This document shows positions 12,290-23,871 of a DNA stretch of 64,000 nt, piece after piece (the first letter of the stretch is position 1; each line of letters opens with the position of its first letter). The DNA lies in assembly GCF_032854445.1 (NCBI RefSeq), contig NC_088297.1, forward strand, positions 27,397,915 to 27,461,914, read 5' to 3'. Below the pieces are notes generated by a model. The model worked only from the letters and a program-made list of their open reading frames with translations, had not been told where the DNA came from and ran no database searches. Origin of the DNA: Liolophura sinensis. Lineage: Eukaryota; Mollusca; Polyplacophora; Chitonida; Chitonidae. Made by a program: the position numbers and the translations under genes.

Positions 12290-13690
12290 ATGAGACAGTA
12301 TGTCAATCGACGCAGACTTAGTTAGACAATTAATCAATCAGTGCGATAAGCCAAACAATCCACCGATCAGGGAGACAATCCGTCAATCAGTGTGATCAGT
12401 GAGACAATCCGTCAGTCTGTGCGATTCGTGAGACAATCCGTCAGTCAGCGCGATCAATGAAAAAATCCGTCAATCAGTGCGATCAGCCAGACAATCCGTC
12501 AATCATTGCGAACACTCAGAAAATCCGTCAATCAGTGCAATCAGCCAGACAATCTGTCAATCAGTGCGATCAGCCAGACAATCCGTCAATCAGTGCGAAC
12601 ACTCAGAAAATCCGTCAATCAGTGCAGTCAGTCAGACAATCAGTGCGATCAGTGGGACAATCCGTCAATCAGTGCGACCAGTCAGACAATCTCTCAATCA
12701 GTGCGATCAGTCGAACAATCAGTCAGACAATCCGCCATTGCGAGCAGTCAGACAATCCGTTAATCAGCGCGATCAGCCAGAAAATCCGTCAATCAGTGCA
12801 TTCAGAGGGACAATCAGTGGGATCAGTGGGACAATGTCTCAATCAGTGCGATCAGTCGAACAATCCATCAATGGATAGGATCAGTCAGACAATCCGTCAG
12901 TCAGTGCGAGCAGTTAGACAATCTTTTATTCAGCTCGAACAACTACAAAATCCGTCAATCAGTGCGATATGTTAGACAATCCGTCAATCAGTGCGATCAG
13001 CGGAACAATCCGTCAATCAGTGCGATCATCCAGACAATTGTCAATCAATAGGATCAATCAGACAATTCGTCAATCGGTAGGATCAGTGAGACAATGCCTC
13101 AACCAGTGCGATCAGTCAGACATTCCGTCAATCAGTGCAATGAGTCAGACAATCCGCCAATCAGTGTAATCAGTCACACTGTTTGTCAGTCATTGCAATC
13201 AGTGAGACAATCCGCCAATCAATGCGATCAATCAGACAATCTATGGACCTGTGCGATCAATTAGACAATCCGTCAGTCAGTGCCACGAATGAGACAATCC
13301 GCCAATCAATGCGACGAATGAGACAATCCGTCAATCAGTGCGATGATTCAGACAATCCGCCAATCAATGCGATCAGTTAGGCAGTCTATCAATCAGTATC
13401 ACCCGTTAGACAAATCCCTCAACCACTGCCATCAGTCAGACAATCTGTCGACCAGTGCGATCAGTTAGACAATCCGCCAATCAGTGCAATGAATGAGACA
13501 ATCCGCCAATCAGTGCAATGAATGAGACAATCCGCCAATCAATGCAATGAATGAGACAATCCGCCAATCAATGAGATCAGTTAGGCAATCTATCAATCAG
13601 TATCATCCGTTAGACAATCCGTCAATCAGTACGATCAGTGAGATAATCCGTCAATCAGTACGGTCAGTGAGACAATCCGTCAATCCGACG
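12290..13690. repeat. 29-bp satellite-like array, ~1.4 kb
   Basis: About 45 imperfect copies of a ~29-bp unit, CAATCAGTGCGATCAG plus (N)CAGACAATCCGT. Since 29 is not a multiple of three and the unit has few stops, all three forward frames stay open for long stretches (172, 133 and 85 codons). These are not considered genes. Confidence 0.92.
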
Positions 13691-14137
13691 CCTATGATTT
13701 TACCACGATCAATTTTCATTTAGGTCTAGTCTCTCATGACCCCCCCCCCCCCCCCCCACCACACACACACACAGCTCTGTCTTATTCCATAAGCTTAGTT
13801 TGGCTTTAGTATACTACTGCTGGGTACCAAATAGCTTGTCTGTCCGAAGGCACAGTCGTCTTAGCTATCAATTCCAAGTACATGTTCCCAAGTGTGATCT
13901 CTAGTAAATGCACTCAAGCATGAAACTACTGGAATCTGGATAAATTCCAACTCCAACTAAAGCCAGTATACTAAAGCCAGCAAGGGAAGCACAGAGGTGT
14001 TCAAGATATAATCAAGTATACCTAATCACAGCATTACAGAGCTAGTTAGAAACGTGTGTAGCTACGGCAGCAATCTCTTGACGGTCTAGTCTCTCATGAA
14101 TTCATCCAATTCCCAATTTCGTCTTATTTCTTCACAG
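13691..14137. other. Spacer with C-run and CA repeat
   Basis: Contains a ~17-base C-run followed by (CA)n near 13,741-13,772. No gene could be supported before the exon at 14,138. Confidence 0.4.
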
Positions 14138-17100
14138 CCATACTGGTCTGTCTCTGTGACGGCCAGTTAGATAGTAAACCAGTGTGTACGTACGACATTA
14201 ATCAAGCGGCCCAGGGATGCCAGCTCGACATACTTATAATGTCTGATATACTGAAGGACCCTTTGGACGGACAGACGAATAGAGAAGACTTTTGCAGGTA
14301 GGATTTCTTCATTTATAACACAAGTACTTCACCTATTACTCAGATGTATGGGCGTTTTAAAAAAAAACACATAATAAGCTTGAACATGTTCATTATTTGG
14401 CATGTAAACTATATCTTCGTTCTGCAGGAAACTATGTCTTCGTTCTGCAGGAAACTATATCTTCGTTCTGCAGGAAACTATATCTTCGTTCTGCAGGAGA
14501 TTATATCTTCGTTCTGCAGGAAACTATATCTTCGTTCTGCAGGAAACTATATCTTCGTTCTGCAGGAAACTATATCTTCGTTCTGCAGGAAACTATGTCT
14601 TCGTTCTGCAGGAAACTATATCTTCGTTCTGCAGGAAACTATGTCTTCGTTCTGCAGGAAACTATGTCTTCGTTCTGCAGGAAACTATATCTTCGTTCTG
14701 CAGGAGATTATGTCTTCGTTCTGCAGGAAACTATATCGTTGTTCTGCAGGAAACTATGTCTTCGTCCTATATCTATATCTTCGTTCTGCAGGAAACTATG
14801 TCTTCGTTCTATATCTATATCTTCGTTCTGCAGGAAACTATGTTTTCGTTCTATATCTATATCTTCGTTCTGCAGGAAACTATATCTTTGTTCTGCAGGA
14901 AACTATATCTTCATTCTGCAGGAAACTATATCGTCGTTCTGCAGGAAACTATGTCTTCGTTCTATATCTATATCTTCGTTCTGCAGGAAACTATGTCTTC
15001 GTTCTATATCTATATCTTCGTTCTGCAGGAAACTATATCTTCGTTCTGCAGGAAACTATGTCTTCGTTCTATATCTATATCTTCGTTCTGCAGGAAACTG
15101 TATCTTCGTTCTGACAGATCAACTCCCAACCTAATTTAGTTCGAAGTGGTCCTCCCAGGTTCGAGATTTCTCTGACGTTAAGTTTGGCAAACTTTTGCTG
15201 GGCCAAGGATGGCCCCAAACCAACGTCAGAGCGCGCTGCATTTAAAATCCTGATGCAGTTACCCGTCCTTTGTCAAATACGTCGAGGCTGTCAGTACAGT
15301 CGTTCGCTTTTAACATCACCAAGGAATCTCAGACCCATCAGGTAACAGCATCAGGCAACAGCATCAGGTTTTGAAATGGAGCGCGTTCTGGGGTTGGTTT
15401 GCAGCCATCCTGGGCGGAACAAAATTTTGCCAAACCTAATATCAGAGAAATCTAGGACTAAACCTAATAGCCCTCACAGAATGTGGAAGGTAACCCTTAG
15501 TCTCTGCCAATATTTATAACTGTATGAAGTATTGGCCACGCATAATCTCTTATAATACCTAATAGAACATATCCTCAGAAAGCCTATTGTACGATTTGCA
15601 ATTAAATGCTAACGAAAAACATAACAAGTCAACGGAAGTAAATGAGTATGTTTATTAACAACAGAAGGGTAGACTTTATGTGGTACTTAACATTTTTTCA
15701 GTCATATGACGATGGGGAGTAAAGTTTATTTCTTTTGGAGAGTGGCCTATATTCAGCTCTCTGTAAATTCAGTTATACTCGCTGCCAAAATTGCCTTTAG
15801 TCAGTAACACGTAACAACACAAGCTCTACACATGGTTATGTTGGAAATCTATATTATTGCAAAGAAAAGTGAAGCTAGAACATTTTTTCTAATCCATAAG
15901 TCCATAAGCTCGGGTTTGACTGCAAGAACCCATTGCCTCGGGTGACGTCATAATTATTTAAAAGAAAAACAATGGCATGCTGGATATTGGTCGGAGTTCA
16001 ACGTGTTTTGACGGAGGGCGACACCACTTACCTAAACTGCTATGGACTTAACCGTAAACCCTGTCACTGATATAGCCATATTTGAAAATGTTTACACGTT
16101 TTAGGATAATATAACCGTAACAGATGAATTTTATTTTATCTCGTGTAGTATATGATCTCACGGCGGGTTTTTTTTGGAGATGGAAGCTAGGAAATTAAAG
16201 CCATGTAGTCAATTCACAGAGACAGTGGTGTAGGCTGTGTTACTGCGTGGGGTTTGTTCTAACCGCTTGTTGGTTCAGCCATTGTAAAACAAATTACTCT
16301 CCACGCCCGTTGTCCTGCATGTAATTTGCTTTTGAATTTTTATGACGTCACCCGAGACAATGGTTTTTTTGGTGTATGACTGATTTTACAGACAGCTGAA
16401 TACAGGCAACTCTCTAAAAGAAACAGACTATAGGTGTGTGTACAAATACTCTGTCTGCTTGTACCAGGACGAGTTTGTTCCCTCAATGTAGACCACATTG
16501 GGCCATTCTAATCATTTTCGCCTTTTTGTCTTTTGAGACCACATTGGACCATCCTAATTATTTACACAATTTTGTCTTTGTAGACCACATTGGGCCATTC
16601 TAATTTTTTACACCATTTTGTCTTTGTAGACCACATTGGGCCATTCTAATTATTTACACCATTTTGCCTTTGTAGACCACATTGGGCCATTCTAATTATT
16701 TTCGCCTTTTTGTCTTTGTAGACCACATTGGGCCATTCTAATTATTTTTGCCTTCTTGTCTTTGTAGACCACATTGGACCATTCTAATTATTTACGTCAT
16801 TTTGCCTTTGTAGACCACATTGGGCCATTCTAATCATTTTCGCCTTTTTGTCTTTGTAGACCACATTGGGCTATTCGAATCATTTTCACCTTTTTGTCTT
16901 TGTAGACCACATTGGGCCATTCTAATTATTTCGCCTTTTTGTCTTTGTAGACCACATTGGGCCATTCTAATTATTTACACCATTTTGCCTTTGTAGACCA
17001 CACTGGACCATTCTAATTATTTTCGCTTTTTGCCTTTGTAGACCACATTGGGCCATTCTAATCATTTTCGCCTTTTTGTCTTTGTAGACCACATTGGGCC

Positions 17101-20100
17101 ATTCTAATTATTTACACTATTTTGCCTTTGTAGACCACACTGGGACCATTCTAATTATTTTCGCCTTTTTTGTCTTTGTAGACCACATTGGGCCATTCTA
17201 ATTATTTTCGCCTTTTTGTCTTTGTAGACCACATTGGGCCATTCTAATCATTTTCGCCTTTTGTCTTTGTAGACCACATTGGGCCATTCTAATCATTTTC
17301 GCCTTTTTGTCTTTGTAGACCACATCGGGCCATTCGAATCATTTTCACCTTTTTGTCTTTGTAGACCACATTGGGGCCATTCTAATTATTTTCGCCTTTT
17401 TGTCTTTGTAGACCACATTGGGCCATTCTAATTATCTACACCATTTTGCCTTTGTAGACCACACTGGACCATTCTAATTATTTTCGCTTTTTGTCTTTGT
17501 AGACCACATTGGACCATTCTAATCATTTTCGCCTTTTTGTCTTTGTAGACCACATTGGGCCATTCTAATTATTTACACCATTTGCCTTGTAGACCACACT
17601 GGACCATTCTAATTATTTTCGCCTTTTTGTCTTTGTATACCACATTGGGCCATTCTAATTATTTCGCCTTTTGTCTTTGTAGACCACATTGGGCCATTCT
17701 AATTATTTACACCATTTTGCCTTTGTAGACCACACTGGACCATTCTAATTATTTTCGCCTTTTTGTCTTTGTAGACCACATTGGGCCATTCTAATTATTT
17801 ACACTATTTTGCCTTTGTAGACTACACTGGACCATTCTAATTATTTTCGCTTTTTGTCTTTGTAGACCACATTGGGCCATTCTAATTATTTTCGCCTTTT
17901 TGTCTGTAGACCACATTGGGCCATTCTAATTATTTATACCATTTTGTCTTTGTAGACCACACTGGACCATTCTAATTATTTGCGCCTTTTTGTCTTTGTA
18001 GACCACATTGGACCATTCTAATTATTTTCGCCTTTTTGTCTGTAGACCACACTGGACCATTCTAATTATTTTCGCCTTTTTGTCTTTGTAGACCACATTG
18101 GGCCATTCTAATTATTTTCGCCTTTTTGTCTTTGTACACCACACTGGACCATTCTAATTAGTTACGTCATTTTACCTTTGTAATAAATTATGCCATTTTG
18201 TCTTTGTTGAAAACATTAGGCGATTTCAATTAGTTATGCAATTGTGTCTTTGTAGAACACATTAGACTTTTGGAATTATTTAAGCCATTTTGTCTTTGTA
18301 GAGCGCATTAGATCATTACAGTCAGTTCGAACGTTCTTGTCTTTCTAGAAGATCATTTGAGATTCACAATACATTATCGCATTTCTCCATTCGTGAAAAA
18401 GTTTGAACTGTAGGATAAGTTATATGTCATGTAGAATCACGAATCCATTTTTGTCCTTAGGAATAGGTTTGAGCAGTGCGTAAAAGCCGTCCAGAGCGGA
18501 ACGGATCACCAATGTGAGGGAGTCGATGTTAAAGAAGAGATGCACCATGCACGTGTGAACGCCCTCAGGGGGTTCTGTCGTGAAATAGACGGTATGCATG
18601 TAGTTTTATAGTAACTTTTTATTGTAGTTTTGCCACATTTTTCACATTTCATCGTTATTTTTTCACTGTAAATACTCAGCTTAAACAGAGCACATTTTGA
18701 CATGCATTATGCAGATTTTTAGGTACGTTGGAAATTAATGCCTTTTGTGTTACTTACAACATTTGTGGTTACCATGACCACTGTGGCCTAGGTGGTTAGC
18801 ACCTCAGCACGCCGCAATAACCAGGAGCGTCTCACCAATGCATTAGCTGGCTTCTCTGTTTACCTTTTTGTTTACCTTTTTTACATTTATTATTGGGTGG
18901 TGGATATTTGCGTCATTATTGTAGTTACCTTTCCCATTTGTATTATTTTTCATCACTGTTATAATTATCATGACCATCATGTTTATTATCATTATAATTA
19001 TATTACATTGTATTATTATTGGCACCTTCAGTGTGGCAGAAATACAAAGGCTGTTTGCAGGCTCAGCTGCTGGACGCCATCGCTGTTTGCCAACGGGAGC
19101 ATTATCTCAACAAACAGAATTTCACTGGAACGGAGTTTTCCGGAATGTACAAATCGGAATTTGACAGGAGGAATGCGCGATGCGGGTAATTAAGTATTCT
19201 CTTAGAAAAACTTCCCAGTGGTACATATAATTAAGTATCCTGGGCGGGACGCTTCCTGCAGGTAATTAAGTGTCCCAGGAAGGAGGTCCTGTGCAGGTAC
19301 TTAGGTTTCTCCAGAGGAACGTTCCCTGTGGGTAATTACGTATCCCTGGAGGAATGCTCCCTGGGGCAATTAAGTATCCCAGGAAGGAGGTCCCCTGAGG
19401 GTACTTAGGTTTCTCCAGAGGAATGTTCCCTGTGGGTAATTACGTATCCCTGGAGGAACGCTCCCTGCGGGTAATTAAGTATCCCAGGAACTACCCCTGC
19501 AGTTACTTAGGTTTCCCCAGAAAAACGCTCTTTGCGGGTAATTAGTTATTCCTGGAGTAACGTGCCCTGTGGGTAATTAGGTATCCCCGGAGGAAGGCCC
19601 GTTGCATGTTACACGAGTTTCAGACTAACTGGAATGATTAAAGCTTTCCCACTTAAAGTGCATTCGGGTCCAAGTTGTGTAGTCATGTTATTTATTCATG
19701 CCTTGGCGATGATTTGTCGGCAAACTGATAACGTTTATACATGCAGTACTCATGCTTTGCAGCTTGGAACCGAGTCACCATAGTGAGGGAACTTTCCTTA
19801 ATTAGACTTACGAGTTGTATCTTTATTTAAGACCTATGTACTAGGTGAGGATGACACATAGGTCAGACTAGTTAGCTATCATTACGTCGGTCGTCTTGGG
19901 CTCATTCCCTAACAGTGTTATAGCAAGGACTTCTTAAAATGGGTCAACTGACGTCCGAGGGAGACGATTTGAGATATACTAGAAAGGAACCATTCTCCTA
20001 TTTTCATCTGCAGTTTTTTTTTCCCTTACAATGCTGGCCGTCGTCGTATAAGTGAAATATTCGACATAAATCACCGACGATTTACATAAACGGTGACAAT

Positions 20101-20505
20101 AAATGTTTCTCCGTTTTCTAAGTACTTTTGAATTGTTCTTTCCTAATATGAAATATTCAGTGAAAATGATATTGTATTTGCATGTACTACAATGTAAACC
20201 CTACAATGTTAATCGATGTATCGATCTCAGTAATGCATAAATTTTTGTCTTTTTTCGTCTCCAGTGTTCAGCGCTCCTTCCAAGTATGTACAGAAAACGT
20301 CATATACGCCAACTGTCGGGACTATTATTTTTACTTCAAAGACTACCAGGTGGCTCTGCTGACACCCTATTGCCGCCAGTTATACGATCTGACGTCACGC
20401 TACGTCACGGATGACCCAAACAAGGGGGCTACTCCTGGTTCTTCCATTCTTCGGGTCGCATTGGTTGCTGTTGCTACTTGCATTACGTCAAAAATCGCAC
20501 TATAA
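14138..20505 (+). CDS. Unrecognised Cys-rich, probably GPI-anchored protein, four 3' exons
   Basis: Four exons join with consistent phases: 14138-14297, 18461-18591, 19032-19185 and 20265-20505 (stop TAA). Acceptors are TTCTTCACAG, TTGTCCTTAG, CACCTTCAG and GTCTCCAG; donors are GCAG|GTAGGA, GACG|GTATGC and GCGG|GTAATT. The product is rich in cysteine, with stretches such as CLCDGQLDSKPVCTYD, RFEQCVKAVQSG and CTENVIYANCRDYYFYF. It ends in a small-residue site (GATPGSS) and a hydrophobic tail (LRVALVAVATCITSKIAL), as in GPI-anchored proteins. I do not recognise the family. One or more 5' exons, with a signal peptide, are missing from the model. Its introns contain three large repeat arrays, two of which resemble 3' splice sites and one the exon-3 donor. 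Confidence 0.75.
14405..15112. repeat. 23-bp array of PstI-site units resembling 3' splice sites
   Basis: About 30 copies of CTTCGTTCTGCAGGAAACTA with variable TATAT/TATGT. Later copies carry an inserted ATATCTATAT block, making a higher-order unit. Each copy holds a TTCGTTCTGCAG|G string that resembles a 3' splice site. The array begins ~105 bp after the donor of the first Cys-rich exon. All frames stay open, giving spurious ORFs of up to 256 codons. Confidence 0.95.
15113..16469. other. Intron sequence of the Cys-rich gene, no feature recognised
   Basis: Two short stretches are near inverted copies of each other: AATTTAGTT...TTCGAGATTTCTCTGACGTT near 15,135-15,180 and ATATCAGAGAAATCTAGGAC near 15,440-15,459. 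This may be an old inverted-repeat element of about 330 bp. Otherwise unremarkable. Confidence 0.4.
16470..18190. repeat. 46-bp array, about 37 copies, each resembling a 3' splice site
   Basis: Unit: CTTTTTGTCTTTGTAG then ACCACATTGGGCCATTC and TAATTATTTTCG or TAATTATTTACACC. Every copy has a pyrimidine tract running into TAG|A. The array ends ~270 bp before the true acceptor (TTGTCCTTAG) of the exon at 18,461. There are at least two unit subtypes (CGCC and CACC). Confidence 0.95.
18778..18850 (+). repeat. SINE-1 head fragment
   Basis: The tRNA-like head (GCCTAGGTGGTTAGCACC, then ACCAGGAGCGTCTCACCAAT) without the usual body and tail. It lies in an intron of the Cys-rich gene. Confidence 0.6.
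19182..19600. repeat. Minisatellite that repeats the donor region of the 19,032-19,185 exon
   Basis: Starting at the exon junction TGCGG|GTAATTAAGTAT, the intron continues with variants of CCTGCGGGTAATTAAGTATC, GTGGGTAATTACGTATCCC and GGTACTTAGGTTTCTCC, alternating every ~55-60 bp for about 400 bp. Each copy therefore repeats a GGGTAATTA-type 5' splice-site-like motif. Confidence 0.85.
20022..20085 (+). repeat. SINE-1 tail fragment
   Basis: Contains ACAATGCTGGCCGTCGTCGT and ATAAGTGAAATATTCGACAT, part of the SINE-1 3' block. Confidence 0.6.
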
Positions 20506-20794
20506 AAAAAATATCGTTCCATCCTAGGTAAATTGTTTCATACAAGTGGAAAGTCTTCAAAGTATCCTGCGTTTTGGGTTCAAATGTTGATGCACGGAAA
20601 TAATATGAGCTGTCAAAAGTCAGAATTAATCAGGGGCTCCGAATTCCAATGAGACATAGGGTTGACTTCAAGAAACTGAAGGTGTTTACAGCAATGTACG
20701 GGAAAATGTGAGCATATCTCATTCGTTGTGTGTTGTCTGAAATCTAGTAAATTTCTTGCCCAGCTCAGGTCATAATTACTTAATTAAGACCTAC

Positions 20795-20888
<94 letters not shown>

Positions 20889-22040
20889 CGTGAGGTAAAC
20901 ATCGTGACCAGGAAACAACCGACTTGCGGACAACGAAGATTAAGTGACACAATATGAATGGCTTAAAACAAACGTTTGGAAGGCAAATCTAATCTACTAA
21001 GACGGAAAGATTGCTTCCAAAAGAATATACAGTCTACTTTTCACTGAAGTGTTATGTAGCGTTCATATTTCAATAATTTTCCATCTGATGCTCTTTTAAA
21101 AAATCCGAGTCGACTTCCATTAGCTCTAAATGCTATATGTTTTTACATCATGTCATGAATACTATCTACTTGAGAATAACATTAGCGGTAGACTGATGCA
21201 GCGACTGTGTTATGTATTGATGTAGAATGTGTTTTTTTTAATCATCACTCATATTTTTAAGGCAAGAGAAACAAAAAACACTAAAATAAAGTGTATATCA
21301 GATGAAAAACCATTTAAAACTTTCCAGGAAAATAGTTATTTTTCTTTCTTTAAAGATTACAGATTAAAATTATGTAATAAGATTAGATTGTATGGTAGTG
21401 TGAAAAAACTCGTTTCAAGGAATGTTCCGGACATGTATTCATAGATCTATATGTTATATATGCATTTTAAATGATGAAGGTCACCATAGAATCTAATGTT
21501 TAATAAGCATTTTACCATCTTGAACAAATTCAAACAAAATAAATCCAACATTTTCTATATCTATACATCATTTTAGTGTTGTCTTTGTTTATAATGTATT
21601 TTTGTTGGTTTTGTGACCTTCTGAAAATATTACAAAACTATTTGTGCATATATAGCCTTAAACGTCTTTACATGAGTGCAACTTCTGTACGATAAATTTA
21701 GGTAGCATAACTTTTATTTGATTACATAATGTTTACTTTTGTACAAGGTGCTTTTGTTAGTTTTGTCATCTATTGAAATAAACTTTTGCTGAAAGGTAGA
21801 GAGGTTTAAAGTGCTATCTGCTGTCGTGACTGTAAACTCGTGATCAGTGAGGCGTGAGATCAAATCTATCCCTGGCTGATTTGGCTGCAATGTATTGTTT
21901 GTAAAATTAATCAAGTACTAAACGCGTGTTCAATGATACCCTCAGACAGGCAATTTACACACTCCCCCTCTCTCCCCCCTTTAGACAATCTAACCATCGC
22001 TGATACCACTTATCTTCCATAAATACTGAAACAAGTCAGC
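20506..22040. other. Spacer after the Cys-rich gene
   Basis: 3' UTR and AT-rich intergenic DNA. No exon supported. A 71-codon AT-rich ORF at 21,229-21,444 shows no motif. Confidence 0.4.
20791..20885. repeat. (AT)n microsatellite
   Basis: About 95 bp of uninterrupted TA/AT repeats. Confidence 0.98.
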
Positions 22041-22049
22041 TCGTCAAAG

Positions 22050-22160
22050 GTCGGAAAGTTCGTCAGTAACTTACAAAAGGTAGGTGGTTTAGCACGAGCA
22101 CTCCGTTTTCCTGCACCATTAAATTTGAACGCCATCGTACAACTGAATTTCAGGCAGCCA
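22050..22160 (+). repeat. SINE-2 tail fragment
   Basis: Has GTAGGTGGTTTAGCACGAGC and ACTCCGTTTTCCTGCACC, similar to the tail at 6,600-6,660. Confidence 0.5.
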
Positions 22161-23067
22161 AACTGAAAGCTGGAGCCTTTTGTTTTTGGTCGGATTATTA
22201 TTCTTTTCAAAATTTGATTTTTGTCTTCTTTGTGGAAAACTGTAGACCAGACCTGGTATTCATTTACACTGTTCATTACCAAATATCTTGCGCTATAGGC
22301 CATGGTATATGGAAGTTTTAAGTACCGTTGACCGCCATATTAAAGACATATAGGCCTACATAGAAATCCTTGGAGAAATTCTTCTCAAAAACCGCTTATC
22401 TGGTCGTCTTAAATATAATGCGCAAGTGCAAACCTAATCAAATGGTCTGAAAACTGTTGAAGCTTCGGCTCAAAAACGACCTATACATTTGAATCTTTAA
22501 ATAAAACTATGCAGCGGGGCGTGGTTTGGCATATTGAATACGAATCTGGTTTTTATTTTTGTGACCGCGATTTAGTTTTCTTGTTAATTTTAAATTTTCA
22601 TTTCATTTTTTTATTTCACTAGATATGCAGTCGACACAGGAAATCATTTTGCACCAGATGCATACATCAACAGTTATAATGATGTGCCGCTCCCTAATGG
22701 GCACAGAAACCCCAAAGGGGAAACTGTGCGGTTCTTCTTTTTTCGCGTTTTTGGAGGTCACGTGACTGAAAGAACGTGAGTTGGAACCCATTGCCTGTAT
22801 GAAGCTGAAAGAATTAAACAGGAAAGAATTTTATGTTGTTCTCTGCAAACATTGTGGAGCTCTAATAATAAGTTCATAAGGTAGGGCCGTCCAAAATTAA
22901 AAGATTGACTTTTACCTCATATACACTCTACATCTTCGATGCATACGCTTTCTCCCTCTTTGTTTGTAGCAGTGGGTAGGAGAAACAGAAGTTCATCAAA
23001 TCAGCCAGATTCCCCCAAGCTGACAACAATTATGCTTCAAAACCGACCTGCTCTAGAGCAAGAGCTC
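22161..23067. other. Spacer left of the large element
   Basis: Holds a small amount of low-complexity sequence and short ORFs without recognisable motifs. It ends at the TACCTC target duplication. Confidence 0.4.
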
Positions 23068-23073
23068 TACCTC
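23068..23073. repeat. Left 6-bp target-site duplication (TACCTC) of the 39.6-kb element
   Basis: TACCTC lies directly before the left TIR terminus AGTAGTAGAGTATGC. The same six bases lie directly after the right terminus at 62,658-62,663. Polintons/Mavericks make 6-bp duplications. Confidence 0.85.
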
Positions 23074-23402
23074 AGTAGTAGAGTATGCGCGTTTGGTGTC
23101 GCATTGAGGAGTGAGTTTTTGTGGTTTTGAGGAGGGTGTTTTTTGTGTGGGTCACACCTGTGACGTGTCAGGTGTGTGTCAGATAGTGGTGATGGTGGGT
23201 TTTTTCCACGACGGGGTGTGTATACTAGAGTTGAGTGTAGTATAATAGAGTACAGTATAGTAGTGGTGGTAGTGGGAGTGGAAAAAAGAGGCAAAACGTC
23301 GGCTTGTAAAGTTGAGTGGGACAGCTCTTTGTCGCCAAAAACGGACCAATGGGTGAGCGGGATTTGCCCCAAAACGGACCAATGGATGGCCCCCAAAACG
23401 GA
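23074..23402 (+). repeat. Left terminal inverted repeat with CCAAT boxes
   Basis: About 329 bp that matches 62,326-62,657 in inverted orientation, roughly 93-95% identical by eye apart from an indel near 23,150-23,190. Its inner part holds three ACGGACCAAT units (CCAAT at 23,346, 23,379 and 23,403), as expected of a promoter firing inward. Confidence 0.88.
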
Positions 23403-23426
23403 CCAATCACCGCGCGAGAAGAGGGT

Positions 23427-23645
23427 ATGGAAGAAAAAATGGACGCGTGTCTCAGAGAAGTCAGTAAACAGTACCGAACAGCAGACGTTCATAAGGCCGG
23501 ATGTACATCAACAACAGACGGAGCAGTTACGTCCCGTATTCCATATTATACTGATCGCAGAGGCCCACTGCATCCACACGTGAGCAAATACATATACATA
23601 GCAGCCAGAAAAGCAGAAATTGTAAGTGCATCTACTGAAGAGTAA
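23427..23645 (+). CDS. Hypothetical 72-residue ORF just inside the left TIR
   Basis: Starts MEEKMDACLREVSKQYRTAD, 20 bp after the last CCAAT motif of the TIR, and stops at 23,643-23,645. Hydrophilic, no family recognised. A donor-like ATT|GTAAGT lies inside it at 23,620, and an acceptor-like TTCCTTACAG|CCATGG with a following short open stretch ending at CCAG|GTAAGT (about 23,684-23,741) could belong to the same transcript. Its position suggests an element gene driven from the TIR, but it could be chance. Confidence 0.3.
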   Translation: MEEKMDACLREVSKQYRTADVHKAGCTSTTDGAVTSRIPYYTDRRGPLHPHVSKYIYIAARKAEIVSASTEE

Positions 23646-23871
23646 GCCCAAACGCGGCGTCTTCAGGTCACTGATTCCTTACAGCCATGGTCGATCCCAG
23701 AATCAAGCCTGTAGTAATCAAGGCGGGTGTGGTCACCAGGTAAGTCTGACTTTTTCTCAGGCGTGTCATGTATACTTAACAGGTTCTGTATATTAAACCA
23801 GCAGATACAGGTGAAAGAAAATTAAACGAAATTTCAAAATGAAAAAAGAAAAAAAAAATTCACTCTATTTG

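Noticed and set aside
12457-13380. Overlapping ORFs of up to 172 codons
   Set aside because: Produced by the 29-bp array in all three frames at once; not selected coding sequence.
14344-15139. ORFs of 256, 245 and 127 codons
   Set aside because: Three frames of the same 23-bp array are open together, so openness is a property of the repeat.
12290-18190. CRISPR-like arrays
   Set aside because: Units are contiguous tandem repeats without unique spacers, in an animal genome with introns and SINEs.
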